Origin: VXYL01 sp965200375 | Lineage (GTDB): Bacteria > Pseudomonadota > Gammaproteobacteria > Pseudomonadales > Azotimanducaceae | Assembly: GCA_965200375.1 (NCBI GenBank) | Contig: OZ241353.1 | Coordinates: 2,418,001 to 2,482,000, forward strand | DNA length: 64,000 bases | Direction of reading: 5' to 3' | Shown: positions 1-8,531 of the stretch, in pieces | How the letters are laid out: each line of letters starts with the position of its first letter | Position numbering within the stretch: the first letter of the stretch is position 1 | Translations under genes and position numbers: made by a program | The notes under the pieces: generated by a model | Databases searched by the model: none | Told to the model about the DNA's origin: nothing | The model's input: only the letters and a program-made list of their open reading frames with translations

Positions 1-1113
1 CGCGCTGGCATTGGCCGCTGCGTTGTTCAGATAGCCGGCCGTCACGTTGGGCCCGCGAACGACGATTTCCCCCTCCGCGCCCGCTGGCAACGGTTCCCCG
101 CTGGCGTTCATGATCGCCACGGACGGTCCCGCGCCCGGCCCGACGGTGCCGGGCTTGCGCGCCGCCGGCGGCAGCGGGTTGGAACACATCTGGTGGGCCG
201 CTTCGGTCATCGCGTAGGCTTCGACGACGGGGGCGTCGAACACCCGCTCCAGCTCGGCCATCACCTGCGGCGGCAGCGCAGCGGAGGACGAGCGCACGAA
301 CCGCAGCCGATGGCCGCGCACGATGTCGGCGTTGCGCGCCGCCCGGGCGAGGATCGCCTGATGCATGGTCGGCACCGCGCTGTACCAGGTGGGCCGCGCC
401 TCCGCAAAACAGCCGAAGAACCTCAGGGGTTCGAAGCCGGCCGTGCAGACGACCTCCGCCCCCGCTGCCAGGCTGGCTAGAACGGGCGCCATGAGGCCGT
501 GGATGTGGAACAGCGGCATGATGTTCAGGCAGCGGTCGCCGGGCGCCAGCTTCAGCGTGGCGACGATGTGGCGGGCGGACGCCAGCAAGTTGCGCTGGCT
601 CAAGGGCACCAGCTTTGGCCGGGACGTGGTGCCGGAGGTGTGGAGCAGCAGCGCCAGGGCTGCCGCCGGCCGCGGCGTCGCCGCGGCCTCGTCGGCAAGG
701 CTCTCGAACCGCCAGGCCCCGGCCGGCTCGCGCTCCTCGATGCGCAGCACCGGCACGTCCAGCCGCTCGGCCGCCGCGATGGCTGGCGATGCCGAACCGG
801 CCGCCGCCACCAGCGCCTTGACGCCGAGATCCGCCAAGTAGAACGCGAACTCGTCCGCCTTGTAGGCGGGGTTGAGGGGCGCCGTCGCGCACCACGGCGC
901 CATGCACACGAATGCCGTGGCCATCGCCGGGCCGTTGTCGAGCACGATGGCCACCCGATCCTCGGGGCCGACGCCGGCCCCGCGTAGCTGCCGGCCCACC
1001 GTGGCCGCCTGGGCCCGCAATGCCGCGTAGTCCATGCCGGGACGCCCCGGCGCCGAGACCGCGATAGCGCGCGGGTCGGCGCCCGCCAGGACGGTTGCGA
1101 GGTTGTCGGTCAT
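1..1113 (-). CDS. AMP-dependent acyl-CoA synthetase (C-terminal part missing, window edge)
   Basis: Activates a carboxylic acid as acyl-AMP and then acyl-CoA. The 371 codons visible start at an ATG (1113) and run off the left edge, so the C-terminal lid domain is not seen. Seen: the ATP-binding P-loop LLLHTSGTTSRPK, the LFHIHGL segment, AYAMTEA (the adenine-binding Y-x-M-T-E motif) and a GEIVVRGPNVTAGY stretch. The N-terminal APLNPAYKADEF is like oxalyl-CoA and medium/long-chain acyl-CoA ligases of the FadD type. The substrate cannot be told. It is divergent from metY across a 236-bp gap. Confidence 0.85.
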   Translation of the reverse strand, partial: MTDNLATVLAGADPRAIAVSAPGRPGMDYAALRAQAATVGRQLRGAGVGPEDRVAIVLDNGPAMATAFVCMAPWCATAPLNPAYKADEFAFYLADLGVKALVAAAGSASPAIAAAERLDVPVLRIEEREPAGAWRFESLADEAAATPRPAAALALLLHTSGTTSRPKLVPLSQRNLLASARHIVATLKLAPGDRCLNIMPLFHIHGLMAPVLASLAAGAEVVCTAGFEPLRFFGCFAEARPTWYSAVPTMHQAILARAARNADIVRGHRLRFVRSSSAALPPQVMAELERVFDAPVVEAYAMTEAAHQMCSNPLPPAARKPGTVGPGAGPSVAIMNASGEPLPAGAEGEIVVRGPNVTAGYLNNAAANASA

Positions 1114-1149
1114 GGCGTCTCTTGGGAATGACAGTGGCGCACGGCATGG

Positions 1150-1195
1150 GCCTATGTCGGGCGCTCTTCCTTCGTGGAAGCCGGGTCCCATAGGC
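1150..1195. repeat. Inverted repeat in the acs/metY divergent gap
   Basis: The arms GCCTATG (1150-1156) and CATAGGC (1189-1195) enclose a second small hairpin, CTTCC-TTCGT-GGAAG (1165-1179). It lies in the intergenic region between divergent genes and could be a regulatory or transcript-folding element. No clear -35/-10 pair was recognised nearby. The role is inferred only from position. Confidence 0.3.
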
Positions 1196-1349
1196 GTCGG
1201 AGACGCCGGCCGAAGGCAGAATAGCCGATTCGGTCGGGGGCCGTGAAGGTTGGGCGGTCGCGGAGGCGGGCCGCCGGACTGCGCGAGCGAACTGGTACGC
1301 TTCGCAGCGCCAGGCCCGGAGGCCATCCAAGGAGCCAAGCGAAGCGCCA

Positions 1350-2621
1350 ATGAAAGACGAGACCATCGCCGTCCACGCCGGCTACGAGACGGACCCCGCC
1401 ACCCACGCCGTGGCCGTGCCGATCTACCAGACCGTCGCCTACGAGTTCGACAACGCCCAGCACGGCGCGGATCTGTTCAACCTGGCGGTGCCGGGCAACA
1501 TCTACACGCGCATCATGAACCCCACGCAGGCCGTGCTCGAGCAGCGCGTGGCGGAACTCGAACGCGGCGTCGGCGCGCTGGCGCTCTCGGCCGGCAGCGC
1601 GGCCGTGAACTACGCCATCCTGAATCTCGCCGAGGCCGGCGACAACGTGGTGTCCGTGCCGCAGCTCTACGGCGGCACCTACACGCTGTTCGCGCACATG
1701 CTGCCCAAGCAGGGCATCGAGGTGCGGTTCGCCGACGGCGACGGCGCCGAGGATCTGGCGAAGCTGGCGGACGCCAACACCAAGGCGGTGTTCTGCGAGA
1801 GCATCGGCAACCCGGCCGGCAACATCGTGGACCTGGCCGCGGTGGCGGACATGGCCCACGGCCTCGGCATCGCGACCATCGTCGACAACACGGTGGCGAC
1901 CCCGGCGCTGCTCAAGCCCATCGAGCACGGCTTCGACATCTCGCTGCACTCGCTCACCAAGTACATGGGCGGCCACGGCAACTCGCTGGGCGGCGTGCTG
2001 GTGGACGGCGGCAAGTTCCCCTGGGCGGAACACGCCGCCCGCTACCCGATGTTCACCACGCCGGAGGCGAGCTACCACGGCGTCGTCTACACCGAGGCCC
2101 TCGGCGCCGCGGCCTACATCGGCCGCGCCCGCACGGTGCCGCTGCGCAACACCGGTTCGGCCATCTCGCCGTTCAACGCGTTCCTCGTCATGCAGGGCAT
2201 CGAGACCCTCAATCTGCGCATGGAACGGCACTGCGACAACGCCCTGGCGGTGGCCAGGCACTTGAAGGCGCACCCGAAAGTGGACTGGGTGAGCTATGCC
2301 GGGCTGCCGGGCGACCGCTACCACGATCTGGCGCAGCGCTACATGGGCGGCAGGGCGTCCGGCATCCTCACCTTCGGCGTTCGCGGCGGCTTCGCCGCCG
2401 GCGTGGCGTTCTACGACGCGCTCGAGCTCTTCAAGCGCCTCGTGAACATCGGCGACGCCAAGTCCCTCGCCTGCCACCCGGCCTCCACGACCCACCGCCA
2501 GCTCACCGAGGCGGAGCAGCAGAGCGTGGGCGTGACGCCGGAGATGATCCGGCTTTCGGTCGGCATCGAGCACATTGACGACATCGTGGCGGACTTGGAC
2601 CAGGCCCTCGATCGCGCCTGA
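1350..2621 (+). CDS. metY: O-acetylhomoserine sulfhydrylase (aminocarboxypropyltransferase)
   Basis: PLP enzyme of the Cys/Met metabolism family. It makes homocysteine from O-acetylhomoserine and sulfide, the direct sulfhydrylation route to methionine. 423 residues, normal for MetY (about 430). Seen: the N-terminal ETIAVHAGYE, the YTRIMNPT motif, DNTVATP and the PLP lysine in SLHSLTKYMGGHG (K204). The ATG start lies about 17 nt after AAGGAG. It stands alone, 113 bp ahead of pyrG. A related O-succinylhomoserine enzyme is less likely from length and the N-terminal signature. Confidence 0.9.
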   Translation: MKDETIAVHAGYETDPATHAVAVPIYQTVAYEFDNAQHGADLFNLAVPGNIYTRIMNPTQAVLEQRVAELERGVGALALSAGSAAVNYAILNLAEAGDNVVSVPQLYGGTYTLFAHMLPKQGIEVRFADGDGAEDLAKLADANTKAVFCESIGNPAGNIVDLAAVADMAHGLGIATIVDNTVATPALLKPIEHGFDISLHSLTKYMGGHGNSLGGVLVDGGKFPWAEHAARYPMFTTPEASYHGVVYTEALGAAAYIGRARTVPLRNTGSAISPFNAFLVMQGIETLNLRMERHCDNALAVARHLKAHPKVDWVSYAGLPGDRYHDLAQRYMGGRASGILTFGVRGGFAAGVAFYDALELFKRLVNIGDAKSLACHPASTTHRQLTEAEQQSVGVTPEMIRLSVGIEHIDDIVADLDQALDRA

Positions 2622-2682
2622 TCCCTTGCCCGCGCGTCGCCGCTTGGCCGTGTGCCGGACGCCAAACGTGCTAAGGTGCAAC

Positions 2683-2728
2683 CCCATCTTCCGGCCACCG
2701 TCGGTGCGCCGGCCTTCTGCAAGATGGG
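2683..2728 (+). promoter_or_regulatory. Leader hairpin just upstream of pyrG
   Basis: The arms CCCATCTT (2683-2690) and AAGATGGG (2721-2728) are perfectly complementary and end six bases before the pyrG ATG. The 3' arm overlaps the purine-rich stretch that would serve as ribosome binding site. The fold could limit translation or act as an attenuator. There is no T-tract. This is inference from sequence complementarity. Confidence 0.35.
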
Positions 2729-2734
2729 CGGGCG

Positions 2735-4369
2735 ATGGCGCACTACATCTTCGTAACCGGCGGCGTCGTCTCCTCGCTCGGCAAGGGCATCGTCACCGCT
2801 TCGCTGGCGGCCGTTCTCGAAGCGCGGCGGCTGCGGGTGAACATCCTGAAGATGGACCCGTACATCAACGTCGATCCCGGCACCATGAGCCCGTTCCAGC
2901 ATGGGGAGGTGTTCGTCACCGCCGACGGCGCCGAGACGGACCTCGATCTCGGCCACTACGAGCGTTTTCTGCGCGGCGTGCGCATGTCGCAGCGCAACAA
3001 CTTCACCACCGGCAGCGTCTACGACGAGGTGATCCGCAGGGAGCGGCGCGGCGACTACCTCGGCGGCACGGTGCAGGTGATCCCCCACGTCACGGACGAG
3101 ATAAAGCGCCGCATCCGCGCCGTGGACGCCGGCTTCGACGTAGTGATCGTCGAGATCGGCGGCACCGTCGGCGACATCGAATCCCAGCCGTTCCTGGAAG
3201 CGGCGCGGCAGCTGCGTCTGGAGGTGGGTGCCGGCAGCGCGATGTTCATCCACTTGACGCTGGTGCCGCGGCTGGCGATGGCCGGCGAGATCAAGACCAA
3301 GCCCACCCAGCACTCGGTGAAGGAGCTGCGCTCCATCGGCCTGCAGCCGGACGTGCTCGTCTGCCGTTCCGAAGAGACCCTCGGCGAAGACGTGCGGCGC
3401 AAGATCGCGCTGTTCACCAACGTCGAAGTGCGGGCCGTCGTCTCGCTCAAGGATGCGCCGTCCATCTACCAGGTGCCGGTGCTGCTGAACGAACAGGGTC
3501 TCGACGACCTCGTGGCGGAGAAGTTCGGTCTCGCCTGCGCCGCCGCGGACCTCGGCGAGTGGCGCACCGTGATCGACGCCCTCGAACACCCGGCGCGCAC
3601 CACGGAGATCGCCATCGTCGGCAAGTACCTCGACACCCTCGATGCGTACAAGTCGCTGGCCGAGGCGATCACCCACGCTGGCATCCAAAGCCGCACCCGG
3701 GTGCGGGTGCGCTACGTGGATGCGGAAAATCTGGAACGGGACGGCTGCGGCGGCCTGGCGGACGTCCACGCCATCCTGGTTCCCGGTGGCTTCGGCCGGC
3801 GCGGCTTCGAGGGCAAGATCCGCGCCGCTGGCTATGCGCGGCAGCACAACGTGCCTTACCTCGGCATCTGCTACGGGCTGCACGCCGCAGTGATCGAGTT
3901 CGCCCGCAACGTCGCCGGGCTGGACAACGCCCATTCGACGGAGATCAATCCGAACACGCGGCACCCGGTGATCGGGCTGGTCTCGGAGTGGCGCGACCTC
4001 GGCGGCGAAGTGGAGCGGCGCGACGGCGACGAGCAGCGCGGCGGCACCATGCGCCTTGGCGAACAGCGCTGCTTGCTGGAGGCCAGCAGCAAGGCATCGG
4101 CCCTGTACGGCGGGCAGACGGTGCTCGAACGCCACCGGCACCGCTACGAAGTGAACGACAGCTACTTGCCGACGTTGACGGCGCACGGCCTGGCGGTGGC
4201 CGGCCGCAGCGAAGGCGACGAGCTGGTGGAGGTGGTGGAACTGCCGGCCCAGGACTGGTTCGTGGCCTGCCAGTTCCACCCGGAGTTCAACTCCTCGCCC
4301 CGGGACAGCCACCCGCTGTTTCGGGGCTTCATCGCCGCCGCCAACCGCCACGCGGACGCGGCGGCGTAG
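2735..4369 (+). CDS. pyrG: CTP synthase
   Basis: Converts UTP to CTP using ATP and glutamine in the cytosol. 544 residues, the standard length. The synthetase domain (about 1-266) has the N-terminal FVTGGVVSSLGKG P-loop and KMDPYINVDPGTM. The class I glutamine amidotransferase domain follows, with catalytic Cys379 in LGICYGLH (usually GICLGMQ) and the His-Glu pair in CQFHPEF. It is the first gene of the pyrG-kdsA-eno-ftsB run conserved in gammaproteobacteria. Confidence 0.97.
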   Translation: MAHYIFVTGGVVSSLGKGIVTASLAAVLEARRLRVNILKMDPYINVDPGTMSPFQHGEVFVTADGAETDLDLGHYERFLRGVRMSQRNNFTTGSVYDEVIRRERRGDYLGGTVQVIPHVTDEIKRRIRAVDAGFDVVIVEIGGTVGDIESQPFLEAARQLRLEVGAGSAMFIHLTLVPRLAMAGEIKTKPTQHSVKELRSIGLQPDVLVCRSEETLGEDVRRKIALFTNVEVRAVVSLKDAPSIYQVPVLLNEQGLDDLVAEKFGLACAAADLGEWRTVIDALEHPARTTEIAIVGKYLDTLDAYKSLAEAITHAGIQSRTRVRVRYVDAENLERDGCGGLADVHAILVPGGFGRRGFEGKIRAAGYARQHNVPYLGICYGLHAAVIEFARNVAGLDNAHSTEINPNTRHPVIGLVSEWRDLGGEVERRDGDEQRGGTMRLGEQRCLLEASSKASALYGGQTVLERHRHRYEVNDSYLPTLTAHGLAVAGRSEGDELVEVVELPAQDWFVACQFHPEFNSSPRDSHPLFRGFIAAANRHADAAA

Positions 4370-4413
4370 TCGGGCTCGGTCCGTTCCGAGACTCCAACGA
4401 GCGGGGAAGCGCC

Positions 4414-5250
4414 ATGCAGCTATGCGACTTCGAGATAGGTCTCGCGCAACCGCTGTTTCTCATAGCGGGGCCGTGCGTGGTGGAGTCCGAGACGCTGGCG
4501 CTCACCACCGCCGCGGCCCTCAAGCGGATCGCCGCGGATGTGGGCATCCCCTTCGTCTACAAGAGCTCCTTCGACAAGGCGAACCGCTCCTCCCACGACA
4601 GCTACCGCGGGCCCGGCATCGAGGAGGGGCTGCGCATCCTCGAGCGGGTGCGGCGGGAAGTCGGGGTGCCGGTGCTCACGGACGTCCACGAGGACACGCC
4701 CCTGGACGAAGTGGCGGCCGTCGCATCGGTGCTGCAAACCCCGGCGTTCCTGTGCCGGCAGACCGACTTCATCCAGCGCGTCGCCGCCTGCGGCCTGCCG
4801 GTGAACATCAAGAAGGGCCAGTTTCTGGCGCCGACGGACATGCGCCATGTGGTCGCCAAGGCCAAGGCCGCTGGCAACGAGCGCGTCATGGTGTGCGAAC
4901 GGGGCGCCAGCTTCGGCTACCACAACCTGGTTTCGGACATGCGCTCGCTGGCCGTCATGCGCGAGACCGGCTGCCCGGTGGTGTTCGACGCCACCCACTC
5001 GGTGCAGATGCCCGGGGCCCTCGGCAGCAGGTCCGGCGGCCAGCGGGAGATGGTGCCGGTGCTGGCCCGGGCAGCGGTGGCCGCCGGGGTGGCTGGGCTG
5101 TTCATGGAGTCCCACCCGGATCCGGCCGCGGCGCTTTCCGATGGACCGAACAGCTGGCCGCTGGCGCTGATGCAGGAGCTGCTCGAGGGTCTCGTGGCCA
5201 TCGACTCGGCGGTGAAAGGTCGCCGGCTGCTGGAGGCGGCGGCGCCATGA
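4414..5250 (+). CDS. kdsA: 3-deoxy-8-phosphooctulonate (KDO-8-P) synthase
   Basis: Condenses phosphoenolpyruvate with arabinose 5-phosphate to KDO-8-phosphate, for the lipopolysaccharide inner core. 278 residues, normal length. Seen: LIAGPCVVESE near the N-terminus, KSSFDKANRSS, the NIKKGQFLAP strand and FGYHNLVSDMRSL. The ATG at 4414 is preceded by GCGGGGAAG. Its stop overlaps the eno start (ATGA at 5247). Presence of KdsA indicates a Gram-negative cell with KDO-containing LPS. Confidence 0.97.
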   Translation: MQLCDFEIGLAQPLFLIAGPCVVESETLALTTAAALKRIAADVGIPFVYKSSFDKANRSSHDSYRGPGIEEGLRILERVRREVGVPVLTDVHEDTPLDEVAAVASVLQTPAFLCRQTDFIQRVAACGLPVNIKKGQFLAPTDMRHVVAKAKAAGNERVMVCERGASFGYHNLVSDMRSLAVMRETGCPVVFDATHSVQMPGALGSRSGGQREMVPVLARAAVAAGVAGLFMESHPDPAAALSDGPNSWPLALMQELLEGLVAIDSAVKGRRLLEAAAP

Positions 5251-6545
5251 GCCGGATCGAGGCGGTCTTCGGCCGCGAAGTGCTGGACTCCCGAGGCAAT
5301 CCCACGGTGGCCGCCGAGGTGCGCCTCGCCACCGGCGAATGTGCCAGCGCCATGGCGCCGTCCGGGGCTTCAACCGGCCGCCGCGAGGCGCTGGAGCTGC
5401 GCGACGGCTGCAAGCGGCGCTACGGCGGCAAGGGCGTGCTGCGGGCGGTGGCCAACGTCGACGGCGCACTGGCCGCCGCGGTGCGCGGCATCGACGCCCG
5501 GGACCAGGCTGCGGTGGATGCGGCGCTGCTGGCCGCGGACGGCACGGCCAAGAAGCAGCGTCTCGGCGCCAACGCGGTTCTGGCCGTCTCCCTGGCGACC
5601 GCGCGGGCCGCGGCTCAGGCGCAGGCGCTGCCGCTGTTCCGCCATTTCGCGGCGCTCTACGAACGCGCCGGCCACGGCCGGCCCCAGGTGCGGCTGCCGG
5701 TGCCGATGCTGAACATCGTCAACGGCGGCGCCCACGCGGACAACAACGTCGACATTCAGGAGTTCATGGTGCAGCCGGTGCGGCCGGGCACGTTCGCCGA
5801 GGCGCTGCGGTGCGCGGTGGAAGTGTTCCACGCGCTGCGGGGCGTGTTCGCCGGGCGCGGCCTGGCGACCACCGTTGGCGACGAGGGCGGATTCGCGCCG
5901 AACCTTGCCACCAACGCCGAAGCGCTCTCCGCCATCGCCGAGGCGGTGGCGGCGGCCGGCTACCAGCTTGGCGAAGACGTGACCCTGGCGGTGGATTGCG
6001 CCGCCTCTGAGCTGTACGCCGACGGCCGCTATGCGCTGGCCGGGGAGGGACGGTCCCTCGCCGCCGCCGAGTTCCGGGGCTACCTGGCGGAGCTCGTGGA
6101 CGCCTACCCCATCGCCTCCGTCGAAGACGGCTTGGACGAGGACGACTGGAACGGCTGGCGGGCGCTGACGGCCGAGCTCGGCGACCGCGTGCAGCTGGTC
6201 GGTGACGATCTGTTCGTCACCGACGCCGCCCTGCTCGCCAGAGGCATCGACGCTGGCGTCGCCAACGCGGTGCTGGTGAAGCCCAACCAGGTCGGCACGG
6301 TGTCCGAGACCTTGGCGGCCATCGGCCTCGCGGCGAAGGCTGGCTACCGGGCCGTGGTGTCGCACCGCTCCGGCGAGACGGAGGACACCACCATCGCCGA
6401 TCTGGCGGTCGGCACCGGCGCCGGGCAGATCAAGACGGGCGCTTGTTCGCGCTCGGACCGGGTCGCCAAGTACAACCGCCTGCTGCGCATCGAGGCGCTG
6501 CTTGGCGCCGAGGCGGCGTACCGCGGCCGGGAGGAGTTCGGGTGA
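5247..6545 (+). CDS. eno: Enolase
   Basis: Glycolytic 2-phosphoglycerate dehydratase, also part of the RNA degradosome in many gammaproteobacteria. 432 residues, full length. Seen: VLDSRGNPTV, the mobile loop SGASTG, GGAHADNNVDIQEFM with the conserved His, GDEGGFAPN, SVEDGLDEDDW, the GDDLFVT metal ligand region, KPNQVGT (usually KxNQ) and SHRSGETEDT. It starts inside the kdsA stop (ATGA) and ends overlapping ftsB (GTGA), so translation is probably coupled. Confidence 0.97.
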   Translation: MSRIEAVFGREVLDSRGNPTVAAEVRLATGECASAMAPSGASTGRREALELRDGCKRRYGGKGVLRAVANVDGALAAAVRGIDARDQAAVDAALLAADGTAKKQRLGANAVLAVSLATARAAAQAQALPLFRHFAALYERAGHGRPQVRLPVPMLNIVNGGAHADNNVDIQEFMVQPVRPGTFAEALRCAVEVFHALRGVFAGRGLATTVGDEGGFAPNLATNAEALSAIAEAVAAAGYQLGEDVTLAVDCAASELYADGRYALAGEGRSLAAAEFRGYLAELVDAYPIASVEDGLDEDDWNGWRALTAELGDRVQLVGDDLFVTDAALLARGIDAGVANAVLVKPNQVGTVSETLAAIGLAAKAGYRAVVSHRSGETEDTTIADLAVGTGAGQIKTGACSRSDRVAKYNRLLRIEALLGAEAAYRGREEFG

Positions 6546-6931
6546 AGGCGGCGGTCCGGGCCGCCGGGCGCTGGGGGCGCGTGGAGCACCTTGGCCTGCG
6601 TTGCTTCGCCGCGGCGGCGCTGGCGCTCTTGGCGCTGCTGCTGTGGCGCTTCTGGTTCGGCGAATCCGGCTACTTCGCCCTGCGGGCCCTCGAGGCCGAC
6701 GTGGCGGCCCAGGAGAGCCGCACCGCCAGCGTTGCGGCCCGCAACCGTGCCTTGGCCGCCGAGGTGCGGGCCTTGAAGGCGGGGCCGGAAGCGGTGGAAG
6801 AACGCGCCCGCCGGGATCTGGGCATGGTGAAGGCCGGCGAGACTTTCTATCTGGTGGTGGACGAAGCGCCCCTCGAAAGCGGCGGGTCCTCGGCCGGCGC
6901 CGATGCCGCGGATCCGGCGGCCAAGCCATGA
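6542..6931 (+). CDS. ftsB: Cell division protein FtsB
   Basis: Small bitopic inner-membrane protein of the FtsBLQ divisome complex. 129 residues from a GTG that overlaps the eno stop. One transmembrane segment at about 18-39, then a coiled coil rich in Ala, Glu and Arg (about 45-85), then the FtsB hallmark EERARRDLGMVKAGETFY. An Ala/Pro-rich tail follows. The position directly after eno is the classical one. ispD, which follows ftsB in many relatives, is not here; pcm follows instead. Confidence 0.92.
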   Translation: MKAAVRAAGRWGRVEHLGLRCFAAAALALLALLLWRFWFGESGYFALRALEADVAAQESRTASVAARNRALAAEVRALKAGPEAVEERARRDLGMVKAGETFYLVVDEAPLESGGSSAGADAADPAAKP

Positions 6932-7599
6932 GCGAGGCGGACCTGCGCGGCATCGGCATGACGTCGCAGCGCACCCGCAACCGGCTGGTGGCGCGGCTGC
7001 GACAAGCGGGCATCGACGACGCCCGGGTGCTGGACGCCATCGCCACGGTGCCACGGCACATCTTCGTGGACGAAGCCCTAGCGCACCGCGCCTACGAGGA
7101 CACGGCGCTGCCCATCGGCCACGGCCAGACCATATCCCAGCCCTACGTGGTGGCGTCCATGACCGCCGCGGCGCTGGCCGGCATGGGCGAGGGTCCCCGC
7201 CGGGTGCTGGAAGTGGGCACCGGCTCCGGGTACCAGACGGCGATCATGGCCTCCTTGGTGGAGCGCGTGTATTCCCTGGAGCGCATCGGTGCGCTCCTTC
7301 GTCGGGCCCGGCAGCGGCTGCGCTCCCTCGGCGTCCGCAACGTGTTCCTAAAGCACGCCGACGGCAACAACGGCTGGCCGGAAGCCGGGCCCTTCGACGC
7401 CGCGCTGGTGACCGCCGGCGCGACCCATGTGCCGGAGGCGCTGATGGACCAGCTCGCCGACGGCGCCCCGCTGGTGATTCCGGTGGGGCACGGCGAGCTG
7501 CAGACGCTCAAGGCATTGGAGCGCAACGGCGACGCCTGGCGGCAGCGCACCTTGGAGCATGTGCGGTTCGTGCCCTTGCTGGGCGGCGTGCGGCCGTGA
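6928..7599 (+). CDS. pcm: Protein-L-isoaspartate O-methyltransferase
   Basis: Repairs isoaspartyl damage in proteins by SAM-dependent methylation. 223 residues, the usual length. Seen: the N-terminal GIGMTSQRTRNRLVARL, PRHIFVDEA, GHGQTISQPYVVA and the SAM motif VLEVGTGSGYQTA. It starts in an ATGA overlap with ftsB and ends in a GTGA overlap with the next gene. In E. coli and Pseudomonas pcm sits just before nlpD-rpoS. Here a DUF368 gene lies between pcm and nlpD. Confidence 0.95.
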   Translation: MSEADLRGIGMTSQRTRNRLVARLRQAGIDDARVLDAIATVPRHIFVDEALAHRAYEDTALPIGHGQTISQPYVVASMTAAALAGMGEGPRRVLEVGTGSGYQTAIMASLVERVYSLERIGALLRRARQRLRSLGVRNVFLKHADGNNGWPEAGPFDAALVTAGATHVPEALMDQLADGAPLVIPVGHGELQTLKALERNGDAWRQRTLEHVRFVPLLGGVRP

Positions 7600-8531
7600 T
7601 CGGGCCGCTTCGCGACTGGCTGCGCCATGCGCTGCCCCGGGCCCCTGGGGCGTCCGGGGGCGCCGCCGAGCCTTCCTTGGGCGGCCTGTTCGTGCGCGGC
7701 CTGGCGATGGGCGCGGCGGAGGTGGTGCCTGGCGTTTCCGGGGGCACCATCGCCTTCGTCACCGGCATCTACGACGAACTGGTGCGTTCCCTCGCGCGCG
7801 TTTCGCCGCGTTCCCTCGAGGTGCTGCTGCGGCAGGGCTGGCGCTCCTTCGCTGCGGCCTACAACGTGGCGTTCTTCCTGTTTCTGGGGGCCGGCATGGC
7901 GGCGAGCTTCCTCGCCGTCGCCAATCTGGTCGACGCGCTGCTGGCGAATCATCGCGGCGTGGTGTTCGGATTCTTCTTCGGCCTGATCGCGGCTTCGGTG
8001 TTCCATGTGGGAGCGCAATCCACTTGGCGGGCGCTGGCGACCTGCGGCCTGTTGGGGTTGGTGCTGGGGGCGGCTCTGGGGTGGCAGTCGGAACCGGGCG
8101 CGGACCGTTCTCTCGACACCTTGGCGACCTTCGGCGCCGGGGCTCTGGCCTCCACGGCGTGGCTGCTGCCGGGCGTGTCCGGCGCTTTCATGCTGCTGCT
8201 GCTCGGGCTCTACGGCCCGTTGCTGGCGGCCTTGACCGGCGGCGACTGGAGTGTGATCGCGCCCTTCGTTGGCGGCGTGGCCGTCGGCGTCGTGGCGTTC
8301 TCCAAGCTGCTGGCCTGGCTGCTTGCCCGGGTACGAGCGCCTCTGCTGGCGGTGTTCACGGGCTTTCTCGCCGGCTCGCTGACGCAGCTGTGGCCCTGGC
8401 GGCACGCCGCCGAGGATTCGCCGTTGCCGATCGTGCTGACCGCGATGGCTGGCGGCGCGCTGGTGGCGGCGGCGCTTGGCGTCGCGGCGCTGCGCCGCAA
8501 AGGACGGCTGGCGCATGGCCAAGACGGCTGA
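7596..8531 (+). CDS. DUF368 membrane protein, undecaprenyl-phosphate translocase family
   Basis: Polytopic inner-membrane protein of 311 residues with about eight hydrophobic segments. Two copies of the PGVSG motif (VVPGVSGGTIAF at 43-54 and LLPGVSGAFML at 190-200) show the internal repeat typical of DUF368. Members of this family have been shown to recycle C55-phosphate across the membrane for cell-wall and surface-glycan synthesis (PopT in Vibrio). The GTG start overlaps the pcm stop and the end overlaps nlpD by 17 bp, so it is part of the operon. Function here is assigned from the family. Confidence 0.85.
   Translation: MIGPLRDWLRHALPRAPGASGGAAEPSLGGLFVRGLAMGAAEVVPGVSGGTIAFVTGIYDELVRSLARVSPRSLEVLLRQGWRSFAAAYNVAFFLFLGAGMAASFLAVANLVDALLANHRGVVFGFFFGLIAASVFHVGAQSTWRALATCGLLGLVLGAALGWQSEPGADRSLDTLATFGAGALASTAWLLPGVSGAFMLLLLGLYGPLLAALTGGDWSVIAPFVGGVAVGVVAFSKLLAWLLARVRAPLLAVFTGFLAGSLTQLWPWRHAAEDSPLPIVLTAMAGGALVAAALGVAALRRKGRLAHGQDG

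Noticed and set aside
2411..4351. Minus-strand open frame opposite metY and pyrG
   Set aside because: No domain, overlaps two well-supported genes; a composition effect.
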